Below the pieces are notes generated by a model that searched no databases, was not told the origin of the DNA, and saw only the letters and a program-made list of their open reading frames with translations. A DNA stretch of 64,000 nucleotides from contig CANMCO010000007.1 in the NCBI GenBank assembly GCA_947496355.1, positions 1 through 64,000 on the forward strand, in the 5' to 3' direction. Source of the DNA: an uncultured Aquimarina sp. Its GTDB lineage: Bacteria; Bacteroidota; Bacteroidia; Flavobacteriales; Flavobacteriaceae. Shown here in pieces: positions 46,348 to 54,691 of the stretch; positions within the stretch are counted from its first letter, which is position 1; every line of letters starts with the position of its first letter. Both the position numbers and the translations under genes were made by a program.

Positions 46348-46830
46348 ATGAAAGAACTAGAAATAAAATCTGTATTACAAGTGTATGACTCATTTGATGA
46401 ATTGCCAGAAGAAATTCAAAATCTAATGAGTGAATCTATAACCATAAGAGATAAAGCGTATGCTCCATATTCAGAATTTTTGGTTGGGGCGGCTTTGTTG
46501 TTAGAAAACGGTGAAGTAGTTCTGGGAAATAATCAGGAAAATGCATGTTATCCTTCTGGATTATGTGCAGAGCGTACTGCTATATATTATGCTGGAGCTA
46601 ATTTTCCAGACGTTCCAATTGTAAAAATGGCACTTTCAGCCAGATCTCTTAAGTATCAATTACTTACTCCCACGCCTCCATGTGGTGCTTGTAGGCAATC
46701 AATAGCCGAGTATGAAGTGAAACAGGACAAGCCTATAGAGATTTATTTTATGGGAGAGACAGGAAAAGTGGTTAAATCTTCTTCTTTAGCTAATTTATTG
46801 CCACTTGTTTTTGATAATTCGTATTTATAA
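46348..46830 (+). CDS. cdd: Cytidine deaminase
   Basis: 160 residues. Zinc-dependent hydrolytic deamination of cytidine and deoxycytidine in pyrimidine salvage. The motifs are complete: APYSEFLVGAAL, the zinc and proton-shuttle block CAERTA and the second zinc block PCGACRQ. The length fits the homodimeric/homotetrameric small form. A conventional terminator separates it from porV, so it may have its own promoter. Confidence 0.95.
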   Translation: MKELEIKSVLQVYDSFDELPEEIQNLMSESITIRDKAYAPYSEFLVGAALLLENGEVVLGNNQENACYPSGLCAERTAIYYAGANFPDVPIVKMALSARSLKYQLLTPTPPCGACRQSIAEYEVKQDKPIEIYFMGETGKVVKSSSLANLLPLVFDNSYL

Positions 46831-46882
46831 CGTTTTCGTTGATTTTATTATCAAACTACTTTTTCCTTAATTTCGAATATGT

Positions 46883-46890
46883 TATTTTTG
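46883..46890 (+). promoter_or_regulatory. Possible -7 element (TATTTTTG) upstream of pdhA
   Basis: TATTTTTG matches TAnnTTTG and lies 90 bases before the pdhA ATG. T-rich surroundings make a chance match quite possible, and no TTG at the right spacing was seen. Confidence 0.25.
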
Positions 46891-46979
46891 TTTTTCGTTC
46901 TCTCAATAAATTAAGAGGGAAACTAAATGATTTCTAGTTTTATGACTAGTTCTTTATACATATATCAGCACAATTGTAA

Positions 46980-47981
46980 ATGAAAAAAATAACCAAAGAA
47001 GTTTACCTTAATTGGTACGAAGAAATGCTTTTCTGGAGAAAGTTTGAGGATAAGCTTGCTCAGGTATACATTCAGCAAAAAGTAAGAGGGTTTTTACACT
47101 TATATAATGGTCAGGAAGCTATTTTAGCGGGGGCATTACATGCTATGGATCTTACAAAAGATAAGATGATTACTGCATATCGTAATCACGTACAACCCAT
47201 AGGTATGGGGGTAGATCCAAAACGTGTAATGGCAGAATTATATGGTAAAGCCACTGGTACTTCTCAAGGTTTGGGAGGATCAATGCATATTTTCTCGAAA
47301 GAACATAGATTCTACGGAGGGCACGGAATCGTAGGAGGACAAATACCACTAGGAGCTGGCTTAGCTTTTGCGGATAAATACCATAAAAGAGATGCAGTAA
47401 CACTTACATTTTTTGGTGATGGGGCTGCGCGTCAAGGATCATTACATGAAGCTTTCAATCTTGCAATGTTATGGAAACTACCTGTTGTGTTTTGTGTAGA
47501 GAATAATGGATATGCAATGGGAACTTCGGTAGAAAGAACAGCTAATCATACAGATATCTGGAAATTAGGAAATGGATATGAAATGCCGTCGGGTCCTGTA
47601 GACGCTATGAATCCAATAAAAGTGGCCGAGGCTATGGATGAAGCAATTACAAGAGCCAGAACTGGAGGAGGACCAACTTTCTTAGAACTTAAAACATATC
47701 GTTACAGAGGTCATTCGATGAGTGATGCTCAAAAGTATCGTACCAAAGAAGAGGTAGCAGAATATCAGAAAATTGATCCAATTACTCAAGTACTTGATAT
47801 TATTAAGGAGAAAAATTATGCAAGTGAAGATGAAATAGCAGTAATAAATAAAAGAGTAAAAGAAAGGGTTGCAGAATGTCAGAAATTTGCTGAAGAATCA
47901 CCATTTCCAGAAAAGAATGTTATGTATGATGTTGTATATGACCAGGATGATTATCAATTTTTATCACACAAACCACAATAA
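46980..47981 (+). CDS. pdhA: Pyruvate dehydrogenase E1 component, alpha subunit
   Basis: 333 residues. Thiamine-diphosphate-dependent decarboxylation of pyruvate, with the beta subunit, in the cytosol. Seen: GGHGIVGGQIPLGAGLA, the thiamine-diphosphate/Mg block GDGAARQGSLHEAFNLA ... ENN, and the regulatory-loop region YRGHSMSDAQKYRTKEE. The E2 gene starts two bases after its stop. No E1-beta gene lies in the window, so it must be elsewhere, as is common in flavobacteria. Confidence 0.95.
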   Translation: MKKITKEVYLNWYEEMLFWRKFEDKLAQVYIQQKVRGFLHLYNGQEAILAGALHAMDLTKDKMITAYRNHVQPIGMGVDPKRVMAELYGKATGTSQGLGGSMHIFSKEHRFYGGHGIVGGQIPLGAGLAFADKYHKRDAVTLTFFGDGAARQGSLHEAFNLAMLWKLPVVFCVENNGYAMGTSVERTANHTDIWKLGNGYEMPSGPVDAMNPIKVAEAMDEAITRARTGGGPTFLELKTYRYRGHSMSDAQKYRTKEEVAEYQKIDPITQVLDIIKEKNYASEDEIAVINKRVKERVAECQKFAEESPFPEKNVMYDVVYDQDDYQFLSHKPQ

Positions 47982-47983
47982 AT

Positions 47984-49591
47984 ATGGCTACAGTAATAAA
48001 TATGCCACGATTAAGTGACACCATGGAAGAAGGGGTGGTTGCGAAGTGGCTTGTCAAGAAGGGAGATAAAATTAGTGAAGGAGATATTCTCGCAGAAATA
48101 GAGACTGATAAGGCAACTATGGAGTTTGAGTCTTTTTATGAAGGAACATTACTTCATATAGGGATTCAGGAAGGAGAAACAGCTCCTGTAGATCAATTAC
48201 TTGCTATTATTGGAGATGAAGGAGAAGATATTTCTGGGTTGTTAAATGGAAATACTAGTCCTAAAGCTGAAACTCCAAAAGAACAAAAAGTAGAAGAATC
48301 TGTTCCGGCCACATCGGGAAGCACTTCGATTCCAGAAGGTGTTGAAATTATTACTATGCCAAGACTAAGTGATACCATGGAAGAAGGAACTGTGGCTACA
48401 TGGCTTAAAAAAGTTGGTGATACTGTGGAAGAAGGAGATATCCTTGCCGAGATAGAAACTGATAAGGCTACAATGGAGTTTGAATCTTTCTATAACGGAA
48501 CCTTATTGCATATTGGAATAGACGAAGGTCAAACAGCTCCTGTAGATGCTTTATTGGCGATTATTGGCCCTGCAGGAACCGATGTTTCAGGTCTTAAAGA
48601 TGGAGTTAGTACTCCTCCTTCTCAGGAAAATGCACCTGCAACACCAAATAAAGAGGTTAAGACGGAAACTAAAGTAGAAGAAACTACAACCAGTAGCGCT
48701 ACCGGTGGTAGAATTATTGCTTCACCGCTAGCTAAGAAAATAGCTGCAGATAAAGGAATTGATCTTTCTCAGGTAAAAGGAACTGGTGAAAATGGACGTA
48801 TTATTAAAAAGGATGTAGAATCATTTACCCCTGCGGCTGTTGCTACAGCCCCTGCTTCGGTAAAAGAAACTGCAGCCTCTGTGGTGCAGGCATATACTCC
48901 TGCAGGAGAGGTAAGTTTTGAAGAAGTTAAGAATTCACAAATGCGTAAAGCTATTGCTAAGAGTCTATCGGCTTCAAAATTCTCTGCACCTCATTATTAT
49001 CTTACTATCGAGGTAGATATGCATAGCGCAATGGCTTCTCGTAAGAATATTAATGAATTACCAGATACTAAGGTGTCTTTTAATGATATGGTGGTTAAGG
49101 CTTGTGCTATGGCACTTCGCAAACATCCACAGGTAAATACACAGTGGACAGATAATAATACAGTTTATGCAAAGCATATTAGTGTGGGTGTAGCTGTTGC
49201 TGTACCAGATGGATTAGTAGTTCCTGTATTGCCATTTACAGATCAAATGTCGTTGACTCAGATAGGAACTAAAGTCAAAGACTTGGCTGGTAGAGCGAGA
49301 AATAAGAAATTGACTCCTCAAGAAATGAGTGGTAGTACGTTTACAGTTTCTAATTTAGGAATGTTTGGTATTCAGGAGTTTACTTCAATTATTAATCAAC
49401 CTAACTCTGCAATTTTATCTGTAGGTGCAATTGTAGAAAAACCTGTCGTTAGAGATGGTCAGATAGTTGTTGGTAATACGATGAAAGTTACTCTGGCGTG
49501 CGATCATAGAACGGTTGATGGAGCTACAGGTGCTCAGTTTTTACAAACATTAAGACAATATCTTGAAAATCCAGTTACTATGTTAGCTTAA
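47984..49591 (+). CDS. pdhC: Pyruvate dehydrogenase E2, dihydrolipoyllysine acetyltransferase
   Basis: 535 residues with the full E2 layout: two lipoyl domains (about 2-77 and 122-200), each with the lipoylation site ETDKATMEFE (Lys43 in the first), an Ala/Pro/Thr-rich linker, an E1/E3-binding domain (~244-280, ASPLAKKIAADKGIDL...GTGENGRI), and the catalytic domain (~305-535) ending with the active-site motif DHRTVDG. It transfers acetyl from lipoyl to CoA. It is co-transcribed with pdhA and followed by a clear terminator. Confidence 0.95.
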   Translation: MATVINMPRLSDTMEEGVVAKWLVKKGDKISEGDILAEIETDKATMEFESFYEGTLLHIGIQEGETAPVDQLLAIIGDEGEDISGLLNGNTSPKAETPKEQKVEESVPATSGSTSIPEGVEIITMPRLSDTMEEGTVATWLKKVGDTVEEGDILAEIETDKATMEFESFYNGTLLHIGIDEGQTAPVDALLAIIGPAGTDVSGLKDGVSTPPSQENAPATPNKEVKTETKVEETTTSSATGGRIIASPLAKKIAADKGIDLSQVKGTGENGRIIKKDVESFTPAAVATAPASVKETAASVVQAYTPAGEVSFEEVKNSQMRKAIAKSLSASKFSAPHYYLTIEVDMHSAMASRKNINELPDTKVSFNDMVVKACAMALRKHPQVNTQWTDNNTVYAKHISVGVAVAVPDGLVVPVLPFTDQMSLTQIGTKVKDLAGRARNKKLTPQEMSGSTFTVSNLGMFGIQEFTSIINQPNSAILSVGAIVEKPVVRDGQIVVGNTMKVTLACDHRTVDGATGAQFLQTLRQYLENPVTMLA

Positions 49592-49612
49592 TTCAAGTGA
49601 TCAAATATTTAT

Positions 49613-49647
49613 AAAAAATCCCACTTCAATCGAAGTGGGATTTTTTT
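49613..49647 (+). terminator. Intrinsic terminator after pdhC
   Basis: TCCCACTTC faces GAAGTGGGA around a 4-base loop, flanked by AAAAAA and TTTTTTT. Perfect stem of 9 bp plus A/T extension. Confidence 0.9.
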
Positions 49648-49671
49648 ATCTTTATCCAAAACTAGATTCTT

Positions 49672-50667
49672 ATGCAGAAAAATATTTTTATAATTCTTGT
49701 TGCTTTGGTGTTATTTGTTAATTGTAAACAATCTACAATAGCCCAGTCGGAAAAGAAAGATGCACACCCAAATATTGAAGAAGCAGATGCGTCTTTACTT
49801 ACTGCGACTAACCCGTCAGAAGTAAAAGAAATTTTAAGTTTTTTAGCTAGTGATGAACTTGGAGGTAGAGATACCGGAAGTGAAGGCTTAGAAAAGGCAG
49901 CTCAGTTTATTGAAGGAGAATTTGAGAAATATGGCATAGCTCCTTATTTTGAAACGTATAGAAATACTTTTGATGCAAAAGGAATTTCAACTTTTAATGT
50001 TGTAGGATATCTTAAAGGTACCGATAAAACACTGGCAAATGAGTTTGTTATTGTTGGAGCACATTTTGATCATATAGGAACAGGAAAAGAGGTTAATGGT
50101 GATACTATTGCAAATGGAGCCAATGATAATGCGGCAGGAAGTACGGCAGTTATTTCTTTGGCAAAACAATTTGCTAAGTTAAAAAATAACAAAAGAAGTA
50201 TACTGTTTGTGTTATTTGGTGCTGAAGAAAAAGGGCTACTTGGATCTCAACATCTGGCTGAGGTGTTAAAGGAAAAGGATATAGACCTGTATGCTATGGT
50301 GAATTTTGAAATGATTGGTGTGCCATTAAATGAGAAGTCTTTTAAAGCATATATTACGGGATACGAGGTGTCCAACATGGCAAAAAAGATAAATGAATAT
50401 ACAGGTTCTGAATTAATAGGATATTTACCAAAGGCGAAAGAATTTCATTTATTTCAAAGAAGTGATAATTATCCTTTCTACAAGCAATTCAACGTGCCAT
50501 GTCAGACTATTTCTACCTTCGATTTTACAAATTATGATTACTATCACCATGTAGATGATGAAGCATCTGAGATGAATTTTGAATTTATCGCAGAACTAAT
50601 AAATGAGTGCATTCCGGCGATTGAAAAAATGGCTAATACACCAAGTAAAGAGATTAAATTGAACTAA
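49672..50667 (+). CDS. M28-family zinc aminopeptidase-like lipoprotein
   Basis: 331 residues. A lipoprotein signal peptide (VLFVNC, Cys ~19) suggests anchoring in the cell envelope. The M28 metal and catalytic motifs are present in order: GAHFDH, GANDNAAGS, GAEEKG (catalytic Glu and metal Glu), NFEMIGV (Glu where many members have Asp) and HHVDDE. Likely an aminopeptidase or glutaminyl-cyclase-like peptidase; the substrate is unknown. It is preceded by the pdhC terminator and followed 33 bases later by an SDR. Confidence 0.85.
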   Translation: MQKNIFIILVALVLFVNCKQSTIAQSEKKDAHPNIEEADASLLTATNPSEVKEILSFLASDELGGRDTGSEGLEKAAQFIEGEFEKYGIAPYFETYRNTFDAKGISTFNVVGYLKGTDKTLANEFVIVGAHFDHIGTGKEVNGDTIANGANDNAAGSTAVISLAKQFAKLKNNKRSILFVLFGAEEKGLLGSQHLAEVLKEKDIDLYAMVNFEMIGVPLNEKSFKAYITGYEVSNMAKKINEYTGSELIGYLPKAKEFHLFQRSDNYPFYKQFNVPCQTISTFDFTNYDYYHHVDDEASEMNFEFIAELINECIPAIEKMANTPSKEIKLN

Positions 50668-50700
50668 TTTTAGGCCATTACAAATGGTCTTTGAAAGTAT

Positions 50701-51381
50701 ATGAAAAACATTATTATTACTGGAGCAAGTAGAGGAATTGGATATGAATTGGCAAAGTTATTTGCAGACGAAGGGCATAAGATTTTAGCGCTATCCCGAA
50801 ACGAAAAACCTATTGCTGCTCTTCAGCATAAAAATATACATACGTTTTCATTCGATATTTGTAATAATAGAGATCTAAATAAGATGGTCAATTATATTTC
50901 AGAGACATGGGAACAGGTGGATATTTTAATTAATAATGCGGGTAAACTTCTTAATAAACCGTTTAGTGAGATGTCTGCTCAAGACTTTGAAGATGTGTAT
51001 AAGGTAAATGTTTTTGGAGTAGCAGAAATTACACGTTTGGTTTTGCCTTTTATGAAATCAGGATCACATGTCGTTACAATTAGCAGTATGGGTGGTATTC
51101 AAGGAAGTATGAAATTTCCTGGATTGGCCGCTTATAGTTCTAGTAAAGGGGCAGTTATTACGTTAAGCGAATTGTTGGCAGAAGAATATAAAGAAAGTGG
51201 TATTGCATTTAATGTGTTGGCATTGGGAGCAGTGCAAACCGAAATGTTAGAAGAAGCTTTCCCTGGATATCAAGCCCCGCTAACGGCTTTGGAAATGGCA
51301 AATTATATTAAAGGTTTTTCGCTAACAGGAAATAAAATATATAATGGAAAAGTGCTGCAAGTATCTAGCAGCACTCCATGA
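50701..51381 (+). CDS. Short-chain dehydrogenase/reductase
   Basis: 226 residues, classical SDR: NAD(P) loop TGASRGIG at residues 6-13, NNAG near 80, catalytic Ser in VTISSM and YSSSK (Tyr/Lys). The substrate is unknown. It may be co-transcribed with the M28 peptidase. Its last codons form a perfect 8-bp hairpin (51351-51375). Confidence 0.88.
   Translation: MKNIIITGASRGIGYELAKLFADEGHKILALSRNEKPIAALQHKNIHTFSFDICNNRDLNKMVNYISETWEQVDILINNAGKLLNKPFSEMSAQDFEDVYKVNVFGVAEITRLVLPFMKSGSHVVTISSMGGIQGSMKFPGLAAYSSSKGAVITLSELLAEEYKESGIAFNVLALGAVQTEMLEEAFPGYQAPLTALEMANYIKGFSLTGNKIYNGKVLQVSSSTP
51351..51375. repeat. Hairpin over the 3' end of the SDR gene
   Basis: AGTGCTGC (51351-51358) faces GCAGCACT (51368-51375), a perfect 8-bp stem with a 9-base loop that ends three bases before the TGA stop. 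No T-run follows, so it is not a standard terminator; it could protect the 3' end of the transcript. Confidence 0.4.
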
Positions 51382-51413
51382 TTACTTCTGATTAAAATTG
51401 AAAAATAGGACCT

Positions 51414-51776
51414 CTAAAAACCTGCTACAGATACATTTTGCAAGTTTAAGTATTGATAAAATTGATCTACCGTAAGTACTTTTTTCAACTCTTCGTTCTG
51501 AAAGTATATGATGTTGCTTAAGCTTTTAGATTTTTCTCGTGCGGATAATTTAGACTGCAATACTTTATTAGCTTTCATAGAATAATCAAAAATTGTCTTT
51601 TGAAGGATTTGACTAGCGCGAATGGTTAAATTGAGTTCCTTTTGCAATTCTATCGCTTTTTCTACTGCTAACTTTCTAAGTATTTTTTTATCTTTTTCTT
51701 GATCTTCAACCTGAGTTTGTGCTATAGTATTTGTCGTACAGACAAAAAGAATAACCAAAGTTATTAGTGTTCTCAT
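51414..51776 (-). CDS. Small exported helical protein, unknown function
   Basis: 120 residues: a signal peptide (1-20, ending TIAQ) followed by an almost wholly helical, charged mature part with no Cys. The tail LTVDQFYQYLNL resembles small secreted proteins common in flavobacteria whose role is not known. It faces the SDR at 50701 and is transcribed in the same direction as the next lipoprotein-like gene (gap of 178 bases without an ORF). Confidence 0.6.
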   Translation of the reverse strand: MRTLITLVILFVCTTNTIAQTQVEDQEKDKKILRKLAVEKAIELQKELNLTIRASQILQKTIFDYSMKANKVLQSKLSAREKSKSLSNIIYFQNEELKKVLTVDQFYQYLNLQNVSVAGF

Positions 51777-51954
51777 ATGAGTGTGCCTTTATGGTTTGTG
51801 TTAGTAAATGTTAAGGTTTTAAAAATATTAATAATTGATTAACAACAAGTTAAAAACATCAAATAATCGTTAAGTGTTAATTTTTATCCGATTAAAAACT
51901 GCATAATGATAGTTTTACAGGAGTTTTTTGGTTATAAAACCGTAAAATGATGAA

Positions 51955-52782
51955 TTAGGATTTACAATTTGCCAAAACGGTATTTTTGACCATTTTTTGT
52001 GTGGATCGATCCATTAAAGTAAAGTCGATATAGTAGGTGTGTTTTCTTTTTATCTTTCGTTTGGTAGGTTTGGCTTTTAGCTTTATAGTATATAGATTGT
52101 TTTGATAAGTCTCATTCCAAGCGCTGCCGGGTTTTCGGTTTTTTGCTCTTGATTTAACAATAGAAACTAATTGTTTCTCTGTATTTTTTCCAAGTTGTAT
52201 AATTCCGGTTGTATCACCTTTAAAACGACCAAAATATAGCTTCTTGTATGTAGTGTTTTCGGCTTTTACCATATACAAACAATCGCAAGCATTAATATCT
52301 TCCCATGTAAAACTAAGATCTCTTAGAGAAAAGCTTTCTACATGAATAGGTTTTTTAGAAACTGCTTTTCTGGGAGAAATAACTTTTAGTTTTTTAAGAC
52401 TTTCAAAAGAAAAAAGGTCAGCATTAATACATTCTCCACCTATATCTGTTTCCAAAGTTTTAATTGTAGTAAGTATGGTGTCGGTTTCTGATTCAAAAAT
52501 AACTTTCGTTTTGATTTTTTTGATAGAATCTGAAGTAATAATATAAGGTTCAATAAGTTCAACCTTTTTGATGGTGGTTTTTTCTGTAGAGAAAATTCTG
52601 TCTTGATTTTGAGGGTTCAATTTGTCCCTATGAAGATACTGCTGAAGTTTCTGAAATATCACAACAGTATATTCTTCTTTGTTGCTAATAAGCGTATCCT
52701 CTTTATTATCTATGGTATCAGTCGATTTAATATCTATTTCTTTGGACGCGTTTGTGCATCCAATGGTGCATGAAAAGGTCAA
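51955..52782 (-). CDS. Putative lipoprotein of unknown function with damaged or unusual start
   Basis: 275 residues from a TTG at 52782. The reading frame upstream, to 52812, encodes KIIKLFFIYILTFSCTIGC, a good lipoprotein signal peptide that the TTG start would truncate, but it contains no ATG, GTG or TTG in the proper place. At 52813-52815 the sequence would read ATG if one base were added, so the native start may have been lost by a one-base deletion. The mature part is Lys/Thr-rich with two Cys-containing beta segments (ECIN... ACDCLYMVKA) and no domain I can name. The gene diverges from the SprT-like gene. Confidence 0.5.
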   Translation of the reverse strand: MTFSCTIGCTNASKEIDIKSTDTIDNKEDTLISNKEEYTVVIFQKLQQYLHRDKLNPQNQDRIFSTEKTTIKKVELIEPYIITSDSIKKIKTKVIFESETDTILTTIKTLETDIGGECINADLFSFESLKKLKVISPRKAVSKKPIHVESFSLRDLSFTWEDINACDCLYMVKAENTTYKKLYFGRFKGDTTGIIQLGKNTEKQLVSIVKSRAKNRKPGSAWNETYQNNLYTIKLKAKPTKRKIKRKHTYYIDFTLMDRSTQKMVKNTVLANCKS

Positions 52783-53011
52783 TATGTAAATAAAAAATAG
52801 CTTAATAATTTTATTTTAAATTATGAATACTACAAGATAAAAAATATAACAATGAAAATTGACAAAATATGATTGATAATGAATGGCTTATGATCACTTT
52901 TATTGTTATTTGCCATTTTCTGATTTTAAAATAAGAAATACCAGAAAAGGATGGGTTTGCAAACATAAAATAAGACTTTATGAACCGATTCTTATTTTGT
53001 ATTTTGTGCCC

Positions 53012-53608
53012 GTGAAACAAATACTTGCCAGATATATACCTGAGCGTGCATTAGAACCTGCATTTGACTTGATAGTAAAATGTAATGTACATCTTAAGAT
53101 TGTTAATGAACGTGTTACTAGGCATGGGGATTACAGAAAAATGGCAGATGGAGGACATCAGATTACTGTAAATGCTTCTCTAAATAAGTACCGGTTTCTT
53201 ATTACATTGATTCATGAGATTGCTCACCTGGTGGCTTTTGAGAAATATGGGCGTTATATAAAACCACACGGAATAGAATGGAAAAAGGTCTTTCAGCAAT
53301 TAATGCTGCCTTATATTAATCCAGAGGTTTTTCCTTCTAAACTGTTGCCGGTTATTGCTAATCATTTCAGAAATCCAAGAGCAAGTAGCGATACTGATGA
53401 AAAATTATCTCTTGCTTTAAAACAATATGATCCTGAAAGTGATAAAAATTATATCTTTGAATTACCTTTCGGAAGTACCTTTAGATTGTATAATGGAAAG
53501 ATATTTAAAAAAGGTAATAAAAAGGTGAAACGATATGAATGTGTAGAACTTAGCACTGGTAGAATCTACCTTTTTAACCCTAATGCGGAAGTAGAACTGT
53601 TGAATTGA
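53012..53608 (+). CDS. SprT-like zinc metalloprotease domain protein
   Basis: 198 residues from the GTG at 53012 (VKQILARYIPERALEP), the usual N-terminus for flavobacterial members; the open frame reaches back to 52883, but those residues do not look native. The zinc site HEIAHLV is central and a second His in KPHGIEW fits the SprT pattern. The C-terminal third has FELPFGSTF and a basic stretch. Possibly a DNA-protein crosslink protease or a regulator; the substrate is unknown. The mannose-1-phosphate guanylyltransferase follows with only two bases between stop and start. Confidence 0.8.
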   Translation: MKQILARYIPERALEPAFDLIVKCNVHLKIVNERVTRHGDYRKMADGGHQITVNASLNKYRFLITLIHEIAHLVAFEKYGRYIKPHGIEWKKVFQQLMLPYINPEVFPSKLLPVIANHFRNPRASSDTDEKLSLALKQYDPESDKNYIFELPFGSTFRLYNGKIFKKGNKKVKRYECVELSTGRIYLFNPNAEVELLN

Positions 53609-53610
53609 TT

Positions 53611-54687
53611 ATGAATAAAAATTATTATGCCATATTAATGGCTGGTGGAGTAGGATCTCGATTTTGGCCGGTAAGTACAACCGATTTTCCAAAGCAATTT
53701 CATGATATGTTGGGTACAGGAGAAACTCTTATTCAGCGTACATTTTCACGTTTGGCCAAAATAATTCCAACCGAAAACATATTTATTCTTACGAATGAAA
53801 GGTACAACGATCTTGTCTTGGAACAGCTTCCCATGGCAGATCAGCGGCAGGTGGTAACAGAACCTGCAATGCGTAATACTGCTCCCTGTATTTTATATGC
53901 TGCAATGAAAATTCAAAAGGAAAACCCAAACGCTGTTATGATAGTGGCCCCTAGTGATCATTGGATCGAAGACGAGGATGCCTTTATATCAAATTTGAAT
54001 CAATGTTTTACAGCATGTTCTGAAAGTGACATCCTAATGACGTTAGGCATTCAGCCTACATTTCCTAATACGGGATATGGATATATTCAATATAATAAAG
54101 AGGATGATGCTATTAAAAAAGTAACGCAGTTTACTGAGAAACCAGATTATAATACTGCAAAAACATTTTTAAATGCTGGTAATTATTTATGGAATGCCGG
54201 TATTTTTATCTGGAGTGTTGAAAGTATTGTAGATGCATTTGCAAGTTTTCAGAAAAAAATGACTTCTTTATTTGAAAAAGGAACAGATCTCTATAATACC
54301 AAAAAGGAAAAGGATTTCATTTGTGCAAATTATCCCTTGGCAGAAAACATATCTATAGATTATGCAATTCTAGAAAAAGCAGAAAACGTATATGTACTAC
54401 CTGCTACTTTTGATTGGAATGATTTAGGTACATGGGGCTCACTATATGAAAAATTAGATAAAACCAGTGATAATAACGCTGTTGTAAATGCGCGTGTACT
54501 TTCTCAGGAAGCTACTGGTAATATGATTAGAACTTCAAATGATAAAATTGTAGTTGTAGACGGACTAGAAGATTATATCATTGTGGATAAAGAAGATGTG
54601 CTTTTGATCTATCCTAAAAAGAAGGAACAAGACATCAAAGAAGTACTTAAGAAAGTAAAAGAAACATACGGAGAACAATACGGATAA
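53611..54687 (+). CDS. manC: Mannose-1-phosphate guanylyltransferase
   Basis: 358 residues from the ATG at 53611; an in-frame TTG at 53605 would overlap the previous stop. Forms GDP-mannose from GTP and mannose-1-phosphate. The nucleotide loop AGGVGSRFWPVS, the FPKQF block, APSDHW (metal-binding Asp), FTEKP and YLWNAGIFIW are all present. It lacks the C-terminal isomerase domain of bifunctional enzymes. Likely used in envelope polysaccharide synthesis. The next gene starts four bases after its stop. Confidence 0.92.
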   Translation: MNKNYYAILMAGGVGSRFWPVSTTDFPKQFHDMLGTGETLIQRTFSRLAKIIPTENIFILTNERYNDLVLEQLPMADQRQVVTEPAMRNTAPCILYAAMKIQKENPNAVMIVAPSDHWIEDEDAFISNLNQCFTACSESDILMTLGIQPTFPNTGYGYIQYNKEDDAIKKVTQFTEKPDYNTAKTFLNAGNYLWNAGIFIWSVESIVDAFASFQKKMTSLFEKGTDLYNTKKEKDFICANYPLAENISIDYAILEKAENVYVLPATFDWNDLGTWGSLYEKLDKTSDNNAVVNARVLSQEATGNMIRTSNDKIVVVDGLEDYIIVDKEDVLLIYPKKKEQDIKEVLKKVKETYGEQYG

Positions 54688-54691
54688 ACTA

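Noticed and set aside
47984..48600. Near-identical sequence pair at the pdhC 5' end as a DNA repeat
   Set aside because: It is the normal duplication of lipoyl domains in E2.
52883..53011. 43 extra N-terminal residues of the SprT-like protein
   Set aside because: The sequence before the GTG at 53012 does not fit the family N-terminus and looks untranslated.
52811..53020. 69-codon minus-strand ORF upstream of the SprT-like gene
   Set aside because: Overlaps the region between divergent genes, AT-rich, no protein-like pattern.
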